From Paenibacillus ehimensis NBRC 15659 (GTDB lineage: Bacteria > Bacillota > Bacilli > Paenibacillales > NBRC-103111), in contig NZ_BILX01000012.1 in assembly GCF_004000785.1 (NCBI RefSeq), positions 62,001 to 126,000 of the forward strand: a DNA stretch of 64,000 nt. The letters are read 5' to 3'. How positions within the stretch are numbered: the stretch's first letter is position 1; the number at the start of each line of letters is the position of its first letter. This document shows positions 15,380-24,449 of this stretch, piece by piece. The notes beneath the pieces were generated by a model. That model was not told the DNA's origin and did not search any database. It saw only the letters and a list, made by a program, of their open reading frames with translations. Made by a program: the position numbers and the translations under genes.

Positions 15380-16101
15380 ATGCGAAACGGTCAGCCGGGG
15401 AACAACGTGCAGATTGAACTGAAAATCAATTTACCTTAGGCTATAGTGTGCACCAAAGGCTTACCGATACACGCTGCCTGATCCCTCATCTGGAAAAAAT
15501 GAAGTCGCAGCTAGGCAAGCTGCCAGGTACCGTTATCGCCGACGCTGGATACGGTGGCGAAGAAAACTACGATTATTTGGAGCAAAACGAAGTAAGCGCG
15601 ATTGTTAAATACGGTATCTACCACCGTGAAAAAAGCAAAGCATGGCAAAATCGATAATTGGACCTATAACACTAAGCAAGATACATGGATATGAGCGGCG
15701 GGACAAACCCTTAGTTTTCGCAGAGGGAGCAAAGAGAGGACTGAAAGTGGACATGAAATCGAGTATAGTGCCAGCTGTGATGGCTGCCCGCTGAAACCGC
15801 AGTGTACGAAAGCCCAGGAGAATCGCGAAATCAAAGTAAGCATGAAGTATCTGCGATTAAGGAATCAGGCACGTGAAAAACTCTGCAGCGAAGAAGGCTA
15901 TACACTGACGGTTAGGCGTATGAGTGAACCGGAGCGTGTGTTTGGGGATATCAAGAACAACCGCGGGTTCAAAAGATTCCTGCTTCGAGGCTTACCAAAA
16001 GTAAATCTAGAGGTCGGGTGGCTTTCGCTTGCCCATACCTGCTGAAAAAAGCAGCAATAGACGCCAAAAATAAAGGAGCTAAGCACAGACAAGCCGCTTA
16101 G
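15380..16101 (+). mobile_element. Decayed IS1182-type transposase gene
   Basis: Fragments in several frames line up in the order of an IS1182-family transposase. From 15380: MRNGQPGNNVQIE; from 15448: RLTDTRCLIPHLEKMKSQL and TVIADAGYGGEENYDYLEQN (an RNase-H-fold Asp region); from 15842: VRRMSEPERVFGDIKNNRGF with the conserved late Glu, then LEVGWLSLAH; and after a shift LLKKAAIDAKNKGAKH, ending at TAG 16101. The N-terminal third is missing and there are at least three frame breaks, so it cannot move on its own. Confidence 0.85.
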
Positions 16102-16203
16102 CTCCTTTATTCATTCAACGATTCACCTTTTTTACCATGCGAGACTATCCCACAGATTCTAAAATAGTTACTTTTGGGACAGGATCTTCCGGGAATTGCA
16201 TAA

Positions 16204-16329
16204 TTAGGCCCACCAGGAACGAAGAACGATTACAAGCAGAATGAAGAGAACGAGAATGACACCTGTGCTGGTAAACCCTCCGCAACCGCCATAACCGCTG
16301 CCTCCGCAACCACCGCCAAAGTAACCCAT
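16204..16329 (-). CDS. YjcZ-family sporulation protein
   Basis: A 41-residue protein with a glycine/cysteine-rich start (MGYFGGGCGGSGYGGCGG) and one transmembrane helix TSTGVILVLFILLVIVLRSWW. This is the YjcZ-type sporulation protein pattern. ATG 16329 is preceded by GGAGGGG. A candidate sigma-K promoter lies upstream. A paralogue with an almost identical helix is at 30152. Confidence 0.9.
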   Translation of the reverse strand: MGYFGGGCGGSGYGGCGGFTSTGVILVLFILLVIVLRSWWA

Positions 16330-16360
16330 TGGTAGGTCCCCTCCTTTCGTTTGCATGGTA

Positions 16361-16388
16361 TATCGTATGGCCTTGCCCTTCTGCTTGT
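16361..16388 (-). promoter_or_regulatory. Candidate sigma-K (or sigma-E) promoter of YjcZ gene
   Basis: On the minus strand, AC (16388-16387) is followed 17 bases later by CATACGATA (16369-16361), fitting the mother-cell consensus AC-N16/17-CATANNNTA. The YjcZ start is 32 bases downstream. Confidence 0.5.
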
Positions 16389-16488
16389 TTGGACTGTGCG
16401 ACAAAATGTGTGCTTTTCCCAATCCGTTTCATTCGTACCGTCAGGTTAATTGATTTGGCAGTTATCGCGTGTAAATTGGAAAAAGCGA

Positions 16489-17985
16489 TTAGCCCGCAGC
16501 GGCCGGCTCCAAATAAAAGGCGACGCCCCCTTCTTCGTTCACGGCCCGGGCCGTATAGCCGTGATTGACGGCGATTTGCCTGACAATGGCAAGGCCCAAG
16601 CCGAACTGCCCGTCTCCTCCGGTCCGGAACGGCTCGAACAAGCTTTGCGCCGTCTCCTCATCCAGCGGCGGTCCGTCGTTCCATAGGCGGACGCTAGGAG
16701 CTCCTTCGCTCCCCGGCTTGACTTCGAGGCGAATGCCGGTTTGCGCATACCGCAGCTGGTTGTCGGCCAGGTTCTCCAGCGCGACGCTCCACTGCTCCCG
16801 GTCGCCGGTAAGCATGACCGCCTCCGGGGCGTGCACCTCCCAAGCAATGTCTGCGCGGCGGCAGCGCAGCCTATCCACGGTGTCGTCCAGCAGCGCTTTC
16901 AGATCGAAGGGCTGATGCGGCTTCCCCCGGGACGTAAAATAATTCAGTTTGTTCAAATAAAGCAGGTCGCGGATCCGTTTCTCCAGCCGCTCCGCTTCCT
17001 TCATAATGACGTCGACGCTGCCGGCCAGCGTTTTCCGCGGAAAGACGCCGTCCATAATCGACTGGGCATAGCTGCGGATGACCATAACGGGCGTCTTGAG
17101 CTCATGCGAGATGTTTTGAAGGAAAAACTGCTGCGCCTTATCTTGTCTCACAAGCTGCTGGCGCATCGACTCGATGGCCGAGCCCAATCGGCCGATTTCG
17201 TCCTTGCGTCCGGTTTCCAGGGGCTCGTGCCAATCGCGCCTGGCCAACCGGCCGACGTGGCGCTCCATCTGCACGAGCGGACGCGTCAAATATTTGGCCA
17301 GCCCCAGACACGGGAGCCAGCTCAGGACGATCAGCGCCACCATCAGCAGCGCCAGCTGACCGAACATCGTCATCACCAGGTCGTTGCGGTAATTGCCCGA
17401 GGCATACGATACCATGAAGCCGGGATTGCCTTCAACCTGCTCCTTGCGAATCACGTAAAATACCGGCTTATCCTCGACATAGCGGGCATATTTCTTGATC
17501 GGCTCCTGCTGCACCAGAGCATCCTGCTCGACCAGCCGGACGAGCGGGTCGGCCGGGGTCGCCGCGGCGGTTGCCGTAATCGCCGTACCTTGGTTCACGA
17601 TCATCATATGCTTGATGACCGGGCCTTCCGGCGCTTGCACAAGAGCGCTTCTCCGCGCCGTTTCGGTTAATGCCGTCTCTACCTGGGATGCAGGCTTGGA
17701 GGCGATGCGCACCCTCATCTCGCTCATATCGCGATCCGGGACGCGCGTGACATCCAGCGATAACACCGGAGGCACGGCGCTTGTCACAAACGGAGGCCCT
17801 GCTGCGACTGTTGCGGCCGGTTCGATGCGGACGGCCTGCTGCGAATCAAGCAAAATATCGTACAGCTGCTCCGTAAAAAAGCCTTTCAGCAGCCACGGCA
17901 GCAAAACCGCAAGCAGGGCGAAGCTGCTGATCATTAAAGCCGTGAAAATGCCCCACAATTTGACAGAAAGCGGCCAATGTCTCAT
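16489..17985 (-). CDS. Sensor histidine kinase
   Basis: A 498-residue membrane kinase. A first helix at about 10-32 (LWGIFTALMISSFALLAVLLPWL) is followed by an extracytoplasmic sensor of about 180 residues and a second helix MFGQLALLMVALIVLSWLPCLGLA. Then come HAMP (YLTRPLVQMERHVGRL), the H-box FLQNISHELKTPVMVIRSY with phospho-acceptor His near 293, and the ATP-binding N (ALENLADNQLRYA) and G (GLGLAIVRQI) boxes. It overlaps the response regulator stop/start by four bases, so the pair is translated together. The signal is unknown. Confidence 0.93.
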   Translation of the reverse strand: MRHWPLSVKLWGIFTALMISSFALLAVLLPWLLKGFFTEQLYDILLDSQQAVRIEPAATVAAGPPFVTSAVPPVLSLDVTRVPDRDMSEMRVRIASKPASQVETALTETARRSALVQAPEGPVIKHMMIVNQGTAITATAAATPADPLVRLVEQDALVQQEPIKKYARYVEDKPVFYVIRKEQVEGNPGFMVSYASGNYRNDLVMTMFGQLALLMVALIVLSWLPCLGLAKYLTRPLVQMERHVGRLARRDWHEPLETGRKDEIGRLGSAIESMRQQLVRQDKAQQFFLQNISHELKTPVMVIRSYAQSIMDGVFPRKTLAGSVDVIMKEAERLEKRIRDLLYLNKLNYFTSRGKPHQPFDLKALLDDTVDRLRCRRADIAWEVHAPEAVMLTGDREQWSVALENLADNQLRYAQTGIRLEVKPGSEGAPSVRLWNDGPPLDEETAQSLFEPFRTGGDGQFGLGLAIVRQIAVNHGYTARAVNEEGGVAFYLEPAAAG

Positions 17986-18674
17986 CCTCTCACCATCCTA
18001 TACCCATATCCGTATACCGTCTCCAGCCGCAGCTGCGGCAGCTTGCGCCTCAGCCGCCGGACCAGATCGTCGACCACGCGGTCGGAGCCGTAATAATCGT
18101 CGCCCCATACCCCCGCCAGCACCTGTTCCCGCTCGAGCACCTGCCCGGCATGCCGGGCAAAGTAAAGCAGCAAATCGAACTCCTTGGAAGTCAGCTCCAT
18201 CGGCTGCCCGTCCTCTCCCGTCACCGCCCGCGCTCCTTCATCGACAAGATATGGCGGCAAGGACAGCCGGACGCGGTTCCCGGCTCCCGCAGTTTCTTCC
18301 CGGCCTCTTTCTCCGTACGCGCGCTCAAGCAGCCTGCGCGTACGGATGACCAGCTCCCGCGGCAAAAAGGGCTTGGCCATATAGTCGTCGCTCCCCAGCT
18401 CCAGCCCCACGACCCGGTCGATATCCGCATCCCGTGCCGAGATGAAGATGGCCGGCAGCCGCGGCTGATCCGCCTTGATCTCGCGAAGCAGCTGGTACCC
18501 GTCGATACCGGGCAGCATAATGTCAAGGATCCACAGGTCCGGCCGCTCCGTTATCGCCTGACGCGCTTCTGCGCCGTCCAGAAACGAACGCACCTGCCAA
18601 CCCTCGCTTTCCAAGTAAGCGGTCAGCACTCCGTTCAGATGCTCCTCGTCCTCCACCAAAAAAATACGGTACAT
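17982..18674 (-). CDS. OmpR/PhoB-family response regulator
   Basis: A 230-residue regulator paired with the kinase at 16489. The receiver domain shows DEEHLNGVLTAYL, the phospho-acceptor Asp in LWILDIMLPGIDGYQ (near residue 53), the FISARDAD switch and DDYMAKPF Lys. A winged-helix domain follows (LTSKEFDLLLYFARHAGQVLEREQVL, DRVVDDLVRRLRRKL, ETVYGYGYRM). The region between the secreted-protein gene and this gene has a terminator, so the pair starts its own transcript. Target genes are unknown. Confidence 0.94.
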   Translation of the reverse strand: MYRIFLVEDEEHLNGVLTAYLESEGWQVRSFLDGAEARQAITERPDLWILDIMLPGIDGYQLLREIKADQPRLPAIFISARDADIDRVVGLELGSDDYMAKPFLPRELVIRTRRLLERAYGERGREETAGAGNRVRLSLPPYLVDEGARAVTGEDGQPMELTSKEFDLLLYFARHAGQVLEREQVLAGVWGDDYYGSDRVVDDLVRRLRRKLPQLRLETVYGYGYRMVRG

Positions 18675-18716
18675 CTGCCATCCCCCTGTATGTTCGCTAT
18701 CCTAATTCCGCCCATG

Positions 18717-18767
18717 GAAAAAAGGGCGATTATCTGCAGCCTGAAGAGGCCGGAGAGAACGCCCTTA
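18717..18767 (-). terminator. Terminator of the secreted-protein gene
   Basis: On the minus strand AAGGGCG pairs with CGCCCTT, with an inner GGCC/GGC stem, ending in TTTTTT. It separates the gene at 18778 from the downstream response regulator. Confidence 0.75.
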
Positions 18768-18777
18768 TGACATCGGA

Positions 18778-19485
18778 TTACTTGCTTTCGGTCTTCTGCA
18801 GCTCCGCCTTGAGCTTCGCGGCCATCGTCCTGAGCTCCGCCGTTTCCTTGCGGTAATCGTCGAGCAGCTGCGGCAGCAGCCCGCGGATCGCTTCCCCGTT
18901 GCCGGCTTCGGCCGCTTCGGCCAGCGCCTCCTGGCGCTTCATCTCTTCGGACGGCTCCGCTTTCATTATATCATCCGTAAGCGCGACGCCCAACGTTTTC
19001 TGGCCGTCCACTGCGCCATCTTTCACAATTTCGACGCGAAGCGGCTGCGATGATAAATTCTCCTTGTTCCCGCTGTCCAGAACGCGGATTTTTACCGGCC
19101 CCTCTTTGCCAACCGCATCCTTGCTCAAGCCCGCATCGTCTTTCGCATCCGTATCGGCCTTATCCTTGCGGATTACGATAGGCATTGCCGGCGGCTTCGG
19201 CATCTCCTTCTCCACCTCTTGACGCTCCGCTATGGCCTGGTTCCAGGCCTCCACGCTTTCCGGCGCATACGTCTTCGCCAGCAGCTTCAGATAGGCCCGC
19301 TCATGCGCCGGCTGCAGCAGCATACCGCCCATGCGGTGCACGACTTTTACCGCGCCCTCCGCCTTCAGTGCGGGAACGGCCGCCGTACGGTCTGGGGCCG
19401 TCTCGGCCGCTGCCGAACCGACCGCTCCGAAAGCCGTTGCCAGCAGCAAAGTGCCAATCGTACCGAACTTTACGATGTTTTTCAT
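18778..19485 (-). CDS. Secreted protein of unknown function
   Basis: About 235 residues. A Sec signal peptide (MKNIVKFGTIGTLLLATAFGAVGSAAA) is clear, cleaved after about residue 27. The mature protein is charged: an N-terminal segment RMGGMLLQPAHERAYLKLLAKTYAPESVEAW, a strand-rich middle (PVKIRVLDSG, QPLRVEIVKDG), and a coiled-coil-like end (TAELRTMAAKLKAELQKTESK). I do not recognise the family. ATG 19485 (second Met) fits the signal peptide best; ATG 19491 is also possible. It is adjacent to a two-component pair and could be part of its sensing, but nothing in sequence proves that. Confidence 0.65.
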   Translation of the reverse strand: MKNIVKFGTIGTLLLATAFGAVGSAAAETAPDRTAAVPALKAEGAVKVVHRMGGMLLQPAHERAYLKLLAKTYAPESVEAWNQAIAERQEVEKEMPKPPAMPIVIRKDKADTDAKDDAGLSKDAVGKEGPVKIRVLDSGNKENLSSQPLRVEIVKDGAVDGQKTLGVALTDDIMKAEPSEEMKRQEALAEAAEAGNGEAIRGLLPQLLDDYRKETAELRTMAAKLKAELQKTESK

Positions 19486-19705
19486 GTTCATACACTCCTT
19501 GGTTCTCTCCGGATTGTCGGGGCCTTACTTCTTGTCTCCCCGCATCCTTAAAGTAGCAAGGCAATACGGACACAATATCGCAGCATTATGGGAAATTGTG
19601 TGATCTATATCATAGGCGGCCGTGCCCGGCTGGTATACGCTTGGTAAAATGGGACCGCTTCACCTCCGGATACGAACCCATATTACGACAAAGGTGGAAG
19701 GTACT

Positions 19706-22030
19706 ATGAAATCCGCTAACCGGGGCAAGCTGCCCGTTTTGGACTCCTTGACGATGTTTTTTATTATATCGAATTTAATTCTTATTTTTTTGGCCGAGCT
19801 GGCCGTGGATAAGGTGTCAGGCTTGCTCAATGCTTTGGGCTACGGCATGCCGGACGTGCCGCTGCTGCTGCGGTGGGGGCTGTTTCTTCTGAATTCGGTC
19901 GTATTCTACTTTATTCTCCGCCGCTACAACGCCCGGCTGCTGCGGGAGGCCAATCGGCGGAGACGCTCGGAGAAGCATCTGCGGCTGTATGCGCGGGTGT
20001 TCCAAGCGGCGCAGGAAGGCATTGTGATCACGGATGCCAAGAATCGGATTATGGATGTGAATCAGGCCTTCACCCGTATGACCGGATACGAAGCCGGCGA
20101 GATTATCGGCTCGACGCCGCGAGTTCTCCAGTCGGATAAGCAGGACAAGGCGTTCTACGACGACATGTGGGCCTCGATCCGCCAGCAGGGAAGCTGGCAA
20201 GGCGAAATATGGAACCGGCGGAAAGACGGCAGCGTGTTCCCCGAATGGCTCATCATTAATGCCGTCAAAGACGAGACGGGCCGGATCGCCAATTATGTAG
20301 GCATTTTCTCGGATATCTCCGAACGCAAAAAAGCCGAGCAAACGCTGCGGATGCATGCCAGCGTGTTCGAATCGTCCCACGAAGGGATCATGATTACCAA
20401 TACGGAAGGCACGATCTTGGCGGTCAACCCGGCCTTCACCGCGGTGACCGGCTACACCGCCAGGGATGCGGCCGGCAAGAAGCCGAGCATGCTGCAATCG
20501 GGACGTCAGGATCGGGCATTTTACGTGAGGATGTGGGCCTCCATCCGGGAGACCGGCGGCTGGCAAGGCGAAATTTGGAACAAGCGCAAAACGGGCGAAA
20601 TTTACCCGGAATGGCTGACGATCAAAGCGGTCAAAGACGACGAGGGGAATATCCGCACTTATGTCGGCATTTTCTCGGACATTACGGAACGGATTCAGGC
20701 GGAGGAGAACCTCCGGTATTTGGCCCATTACGACATGCTGACCGGGCTGCCGAACCGCCGTCAGTTCCAGAACAAGCTGAACGCGGCGCTGCTGGATGCG
20801 AAGCAATGCGGCACGATGGTCGGACTGCTCTTCATCGACCTCGACCGGTTCAAGATCATCAACGATTCGCTCGGCCATGAGATCGGGGACCGGCTGCTTG
20901 TGCAGGCGGCAAACCGGCTGCGCCGCTGCATCCAGGAGCCTCAGATCGTATCCCGGCTTGGAGGCGACGAATTTACAGTGATTTTGCCAGGACTGCAGGA
21001 TCCGAAGGAGGCGACCGACGTCGCGGATATCGTGCTGAAGGAGCTGGCGCAGAAGTTCCATGTGGACCCGCACGAATTGTATATCACCGGAAGCGTCGGC
21101 ATCAGCTTGTACCCGAGAGACGGAAGCGACCTGGAAACGCTTGTAAAGCATGCCGATTCCGCGATGTACGCGGCCAAGGAACAGCGCAACGGCTACCGTT
21201 TGTTCGCTCCCCATTGGACCGAGACGCTGCCCCGGCGGCTGGTGCTGGAGAACGGACTCCGCGCCACGGCGATGGACGGCGAGCTGGAGGTATTCTACCA
21301 GCCGCAGATGGACTGCCGCTCAGGCCGCCTCGTCGGGCTGGAGGCGTTGACGCGGTGGAACCATCCGGTGCTGGGCTTGATCAGCCCGCAGGAGTTCATC
21401 CCGGTGGCCGAAGAAATCGGCATGATTGCGGATATGGACGAATGGGTACTGGAGAACGTCTGCTGGCAGCACGTCCGGTGGGAAGAAATATTGGGCTATC
21501 CGGTCAAAGTAGCCGTCAATTTATCCGCGCGGCAGCTGCACCGGCCTCATTTGCCGGAACGCATCCGGCAAACCCTGCAGCGGCACCAAGTCGATCCTGC
21601 CCAATTGGAGATTGAAATCACGGAAAGCGCCGGCCTGACGAAGGCCGAGGCGACGATCCGGCTGCTGAAGGAACTGCGCCGGATTGGCGTCGGGACGGCC
21701 ATCGACGATTTCGGCACCGGCCATTCCGCGCTCGCGTACTTGAAAAAGTTCGATTTCAGCGTGCTCAAAATCGACAAGACGTTCATCCGGGGGCTGGACC
21801 ATGATCCGGTCAACCGGGCTCTGGTCCAAGCGATCGTCGACATGGCCCATGCGCTCGGACTCCGAACGGTCGCCGAAGGCGTGGAGACGGAGGCGGAGCT
21901 CGCCCGGCTGAAGCAGATCGGCTGCGATACCGTGCAGGGCTATTTGCTCAGCCAACCTTTGCCCGCCTGCGAGATGGAAGAGTTTCTGGCCTCGATCCGG
22001 CACGGGGACAAGGGCGCTGCGGAAGCTTAA
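19706..22030 (+). CDS. PAS-PAS-GGDEF-EAL cyclic-di-GMP protein
   Basis: A 774-residue membrane protein. Two transmembrane helices (about 12-32 and 52-76) are followed by two very similar PAS domains, each ending NYVGIFSDISERKKAEQ or TYVGIFSDITERIQAEE. The GGDEF domain has an intact SRLGGDEF active site but no RxxD inhibitory site. The EAL domain keeps GLEALTRWNHP and the metal/catalytic DDFGTGHSALAYLKK. It could therefore both make and break c-di-GMP. ATG 19706 is chosen because AAGGTGGAAGG precedes it; the frame is open further upstream. It is monocistronic. Confidence 0.93.
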   Translation: MKSANRGKLPVLDSLTMFFIISNLILIFLAELAVDKVSGLLNALGYGMPDVPLLLRWGLFLLNSVVFYFILRRYNARLLREANRRRRSEKHLRLYARVFQAAQEGIVITDAKNRIMDVNQAFTRMTGYEAGEIIGSTPRVLQSDKQDKAFYDDMWASIRQQGSWQGEIWNRRKDGSVFPEWLIINAVKDETGRIANYVGIFSDISERKKAEQTLRMHASVFESSHEGIMITNTEGTILAVNPAFTAVTGYTARDAAGKKPSMLQSGRQDRAFYVRMWASIRETGGWQGEIWNKRKTGEIYPEWLTIKAVKDDEGNIRTYVGIFSDITERIQAEENLRYLAHYDMLTGLPNRRQFQNKLNAALLDAKQCGTMVGLLFIDLDRFKIINDSLGHEIGDRLLVQAANRLRRCIQEPQIVSRLGGDEFTVILPGLQDPKEATDVADIVLKELAQKFHVDPHELYITGSVGISLYPRDGSDLETLVKHADSAMYAAKEQRNGYRLFAPHWTETLPRRLVLENGLRATAMDGELEVFYQPQMDCRSGRLVGLEALTRWNHPVLGLISPQEFIPVAEEIGMIADMDEWVLENVCWQHVRWEEILGYPVKVAVNLSARQLHRPHLPERIRQTLQRHQVDPAQLEIEITESAGLTKAEATIRLLKELRRIGVGTAIDDFGTGHSALAYLKKFDFSVLKIDKTFIRGLDHDPVNRALVQAIVDMAHALGLRTVAEGVETEAELARLKQIGCDTVQGYLLSQPLPACEMEEFLASIRHGDKGAAEA

Positions 22031-22031
22031 T

Positions 22032-22991
22032 TCAATACAGCACCCTCCACAAATAAAAGGTCGCATACGCTTCGAAGCCGCTCCACCCGGCCGCAAGCCG
22101 CTGCAGCTCGGCCGGCGTCGGCTTGCTGTCCATGCCGAACAAATGCTTGACCGCGTTCTGCAGCCCGACGTCTCCGGCGGGAAAAGCCGACGGCAGCCGG
22201 AGACAGCGCATCATCACGTAATGGGCCGTCCATGGCCCGATGCCGCGTATAGCGGTCAGCTCGCGTTCGACCGCTTGCGCGTCAGGCAAGCGCAGCAGCC
22301 GCTCCTTGGTCAGTCGGCCGTCCGCCATCCGCGCCGCCGTTTCGAGCACATATTCGGCCTTTTTGGCCGTGAGCTGCAGCGGCGTGAGATCGGCCACCGA
22401 CAGTCCCGCAATCGCTTCGGGCGCGGGAAACGTCCAATACGCCCGGCCGTTCCATGCCATGGAAGCGCCGTACGACTCGACAAACCGCCGCTTGAGCGTG
22501 TAGGCGAACGCCAGATTGATCTGCTGCCCGAGAATGGCCCAGCACAGCGCCTCGAACATATCCGGAATGCCGATGCAGCGGAGCCCGTAAAACCGGTCCG
22601 CCAACGGCCCCAGCAGCAGGTCGCTCTCGGCCAGCCGGTAAAACGCATCGAGATCTGTCCCCAAGTCGAACCACTCCCACACGTAGCGGGCCGCCGCCAT
22701 ACGTGCCTGCGGCTTCCCATGCGCGGCTTCGTCAAGAAACCGCAGACGTACGGTGCGATCCTCCGGACCGCCGAAGATTTCGACGAGCACCCGCTCGTTC
22801 CCGGCTTCGATCCATTTGTACACGCGGTCTTGGTCAACGTAAAACAGGCATTCGTTCTCCGACCTCGCCATATAGGCGAGAGCCGCGGAAAACCGGAAAG
22901 GCCCCCGCGGGACGAGCTCCCCCTCGCGTCCTCCGTCCTTCCATCCTTCTTGAAATGCAAGCTCTGCCCCAAGCCGTGCTTCGTTCATCAT
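22032..22991 (-). CDS. alkA: DNA-3-methyladenine glycosylase II
   Basis: A 319-residue base-excision repair enzyme that removes alkylated purines. The HhH-GPD fold is visible: RCIGIPDMFEALCWAILGQQINLAFAY, the helix-hairpin-helix LTAIRGIGPWTAHYVMM, and the catalytic Asp in AFPAGDVGLQNAV. An N-terminal domain of about 100 residues (LVPRGPFRFSAALAYMAR) is typical of the AlkA branch. ATG 22991 has AAAGGAG upstream; the frame extends without support to 23090. It is divergent from adaA-adaB, the same arrangement as in Bacillus subtilis, so it is probably induced by AdaA on alkylation damage. Confidence 0.93.
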   Translation of the reverse strand: MMNEARLGAELAFQEGWKDGGREGELVPRGPFRFSAALAYMARSENECLFYVDQDRVYKWIEAGNERVLVEIFGGPEDRTVRLRFLDEAAHGKPQARMAAARYVWEWFDLGTDLDAFYRLAESDLLLGPLADRFYGLRCIGIPDMFEALCWAILGQQINLAFAYTLKRRFVESYGASMAWNGRAYWTFPAPEAIAGLSVADLTPLQLTAKKAEYVLETAARMADGRLTKERLLRLPDAQAVERELTAIRGIGPWTAHYVMMRCLRLPSAFPAGDVGLQNAVKHLFGMDSKPTPAELQRLAAGWSGFEAYATFYLWRVLY

Positions 22992-23149
22992 CCATTCTCT
23001 CCTTTGTCCAACCAACGTGCGCTGTTTTTCTTCATGATACCTTTTTACCATACTCCGGGCTCGTTCGCTTTTGAAATCTTGCGCTCTCACTCGTCCCCCC
23101 TTACATCGCAGGACCTGCCGGGGTATACTGAGCTCGTGAGGTGATCGCT

Positions 23150-23791
23150 ATGACTGACCAGCATGAACGGCCGGCGGACCGCCAACGGACGGAGCCGGTG
23201 TTAACCGACGATATCTGGAACGCCATCATCGCCAATGATGCCGCGTTCGATGGCCGATTGATTTACGCCGTGAAGACAACGGGAATCTTTTGCCGGCCCT
23301 CCTGCAAATCAAAGCCGCCGAAGAGAGAGCACGTGCGGATATTCCGCGGCGCGGCCGATGCCGCCGCTCAAGGCTTCCGCCCCTGCAAGCGATGCCGTCC
23401 CGACGGCAAGGGGATGCCGGACGAAGAATGGATCCGGCATACCGCCAAGTGGATCGAGGCGCATTATGCGGAGCCGCTGACTCTCGCCGTGCTGGCGGAA
23501 GCACAGCATGCCAGCCCTTATCATCTGCACCGCACGTTCAAGCGGCTGACCGGGGTCACACCCGCGGAATATATCGCAGCCACGCGCGTGGAGGCGGCGA
23601 AGCGGCGGCTGAAGGAAACCGGGGAGACGGTAACCGAAGTGGCGCTCCGCACGGGCTTCCCGAATGCCGCATATTTCTCGACCGTGTTTCATAAACGAAC
23701 CGGGCTCTCGCCGACCGCCTATCGGCAGGCGCAGGAAGCCTCGGGCTTATATCCATCGAAGAAGAGAATGGAGGAGGGACGCTCATGTTAA
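23150..23791 (+). CDS. adaA: AdaA: methylphosphotriester sensor and AraC-type activator
   Basis: A 213-residue adaptive-response regulator. The N-terminal Ada zinc domain has its four cysteines in TTGIFCRPSC and FRPCKRCRPDG; one of these accepts a methyl group from DNA phosphotriesters. The C-terminal AraC domain has two HTHs: LTLAVLAEAQHASPYHLHRTFKR and VTEVALRTGFPNAAYFSTVFHKR. ATG 23150 follows GAGGTGA; GTG 23141 is part of that site. TATACT at 23124-23129 may be the -10. Its stop overlaps adaB by seven bases. Confidence 0.95.
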   Translation: MTDQHERPADRQRTEPVLTDDIWNAIIANDAAFDGRLIYAVKTTGIFCRPSCKSKPPKREHVRIFRGAADAAAQGFRPCKRCRPDGKGMPDEEWIRHTAKWIEAHYAEPLTLAVLAEAQHASPYHLHRTFKRLTGVTPAEYIAATRVEAAKRRLKETGETVTEVALRTGFPNAAYFSTVFHKRTGLSPTAYRQAQEASGLYPSKKRMEEGRSC

Positions 23792-24393
23792 AGGCAGCCG
23801 CTATTTCCAACGCACGGAACGCTTCGCAGGCTTCGGACGGCTCTGGCGAAGGCACACAGACGCCGTACGTTTATTGGACCGCCTATCGGGACGGAGATTG
23901 GCTGCTGAGGATCGCGGCGACGGATCAGGGACTTTGCCGCATTCGTTTTCCGAACGAGAAGCCCGGGGAGCTGGCGGCTTGGGCAAGCCTTCATTGGCCT
24001 GGAGCAGCGCTGGTGGAAAGCGCGGAGGCGCTGCGCCCCTATATGGAGCCGCTCGCCGCATATTTCCGGGGGGACTGTACCCCGTTCGACCTGCCGCTCG
24101 ACGTGCGGGGAACCCCGTTTCAGCTTGAGGTCTGGGAAGCGCTCCGGCTCATTCCGTACGGAAGCACCTGGACATATGCGGAGCTGGCCGCGGTCTTGGG
24201 AAGGCCGCTGGCGGCCCGGCCCGTCGGTGCGGCCGTCGGCGCCAATCCGCTGCCGATCGTGCTGCCCTGCCACCGGGTGATCGGCAAGGACGGCTCCCTG
24301 ACCGGGTACCTCGGAGGCCTGGAGGCCAAAACGCGGCTGCTGCGTCTGGAAGGCTTCCCGTTCCGGGCAGAGCGCAGCTTGCCTAAAAATTAA
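23785..24393 (+). CDS. adaB: AdaB: methylated-DNA-[protein]-cysteine S-methyltransferase
   Basis: A 202-residue suicide repair protein that takes methyl groups from O6-methylguanine. The active-site motif PCHRVIGKDGSLTGYLGG is intact and includes the acceptor Cys; VWEALRLIPYGSTWTYAELA is the DNA-binding HTH. GGAGGAGGG precedes ATG 23785, which overlaps adaA. The N-terminal 30 residues are poorly conserved-looking and the true start could be a little downstream. It acts with adaA and alkA in the adaptive response to alkylation. Confidence 0.94.
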   Translation: MLKAAAISNARNASQASDGSGEGTQTPYVYWTAYRDGDWLLRIAATDQGLCRIRFPNEKPGELAAWASLHWPGAALVESAEALRPYMEPLAAYFRGDCTPFDLPLDVRGTPFQLEVWEALRLIPYGSTWTYAELAAVLGRPLAARPVGAAVGANPLPIVLPCHRVIGKDGSLTGYLGGLEAKTRLLRLEGFPFRAERSLPKN

Positions 24394-24400
24394 AGGCCGA

Positions 24401-24436
24401 AAAGCCGGCCCCTTCTACTTGGAAAGTGCCGGCTTT
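24401..24436. terminator. Bidirectional terminator between adaB and MFS gene
   Basis: AAAGCCGGC and GCCGGCTTT pair across an 18-base loop between convergent genes ending at 24393 and 24450. Confidence 0.75.
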
Positions 24437-24449
24437 CGATTGTTTCGAA

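Noticed and set aside
23226-23504. Minus-strand frames across adaA and adaB
   Set aside because: Antisense to intact zinc-cluster and PCHR motifs; high Arg content marks them as shadows.
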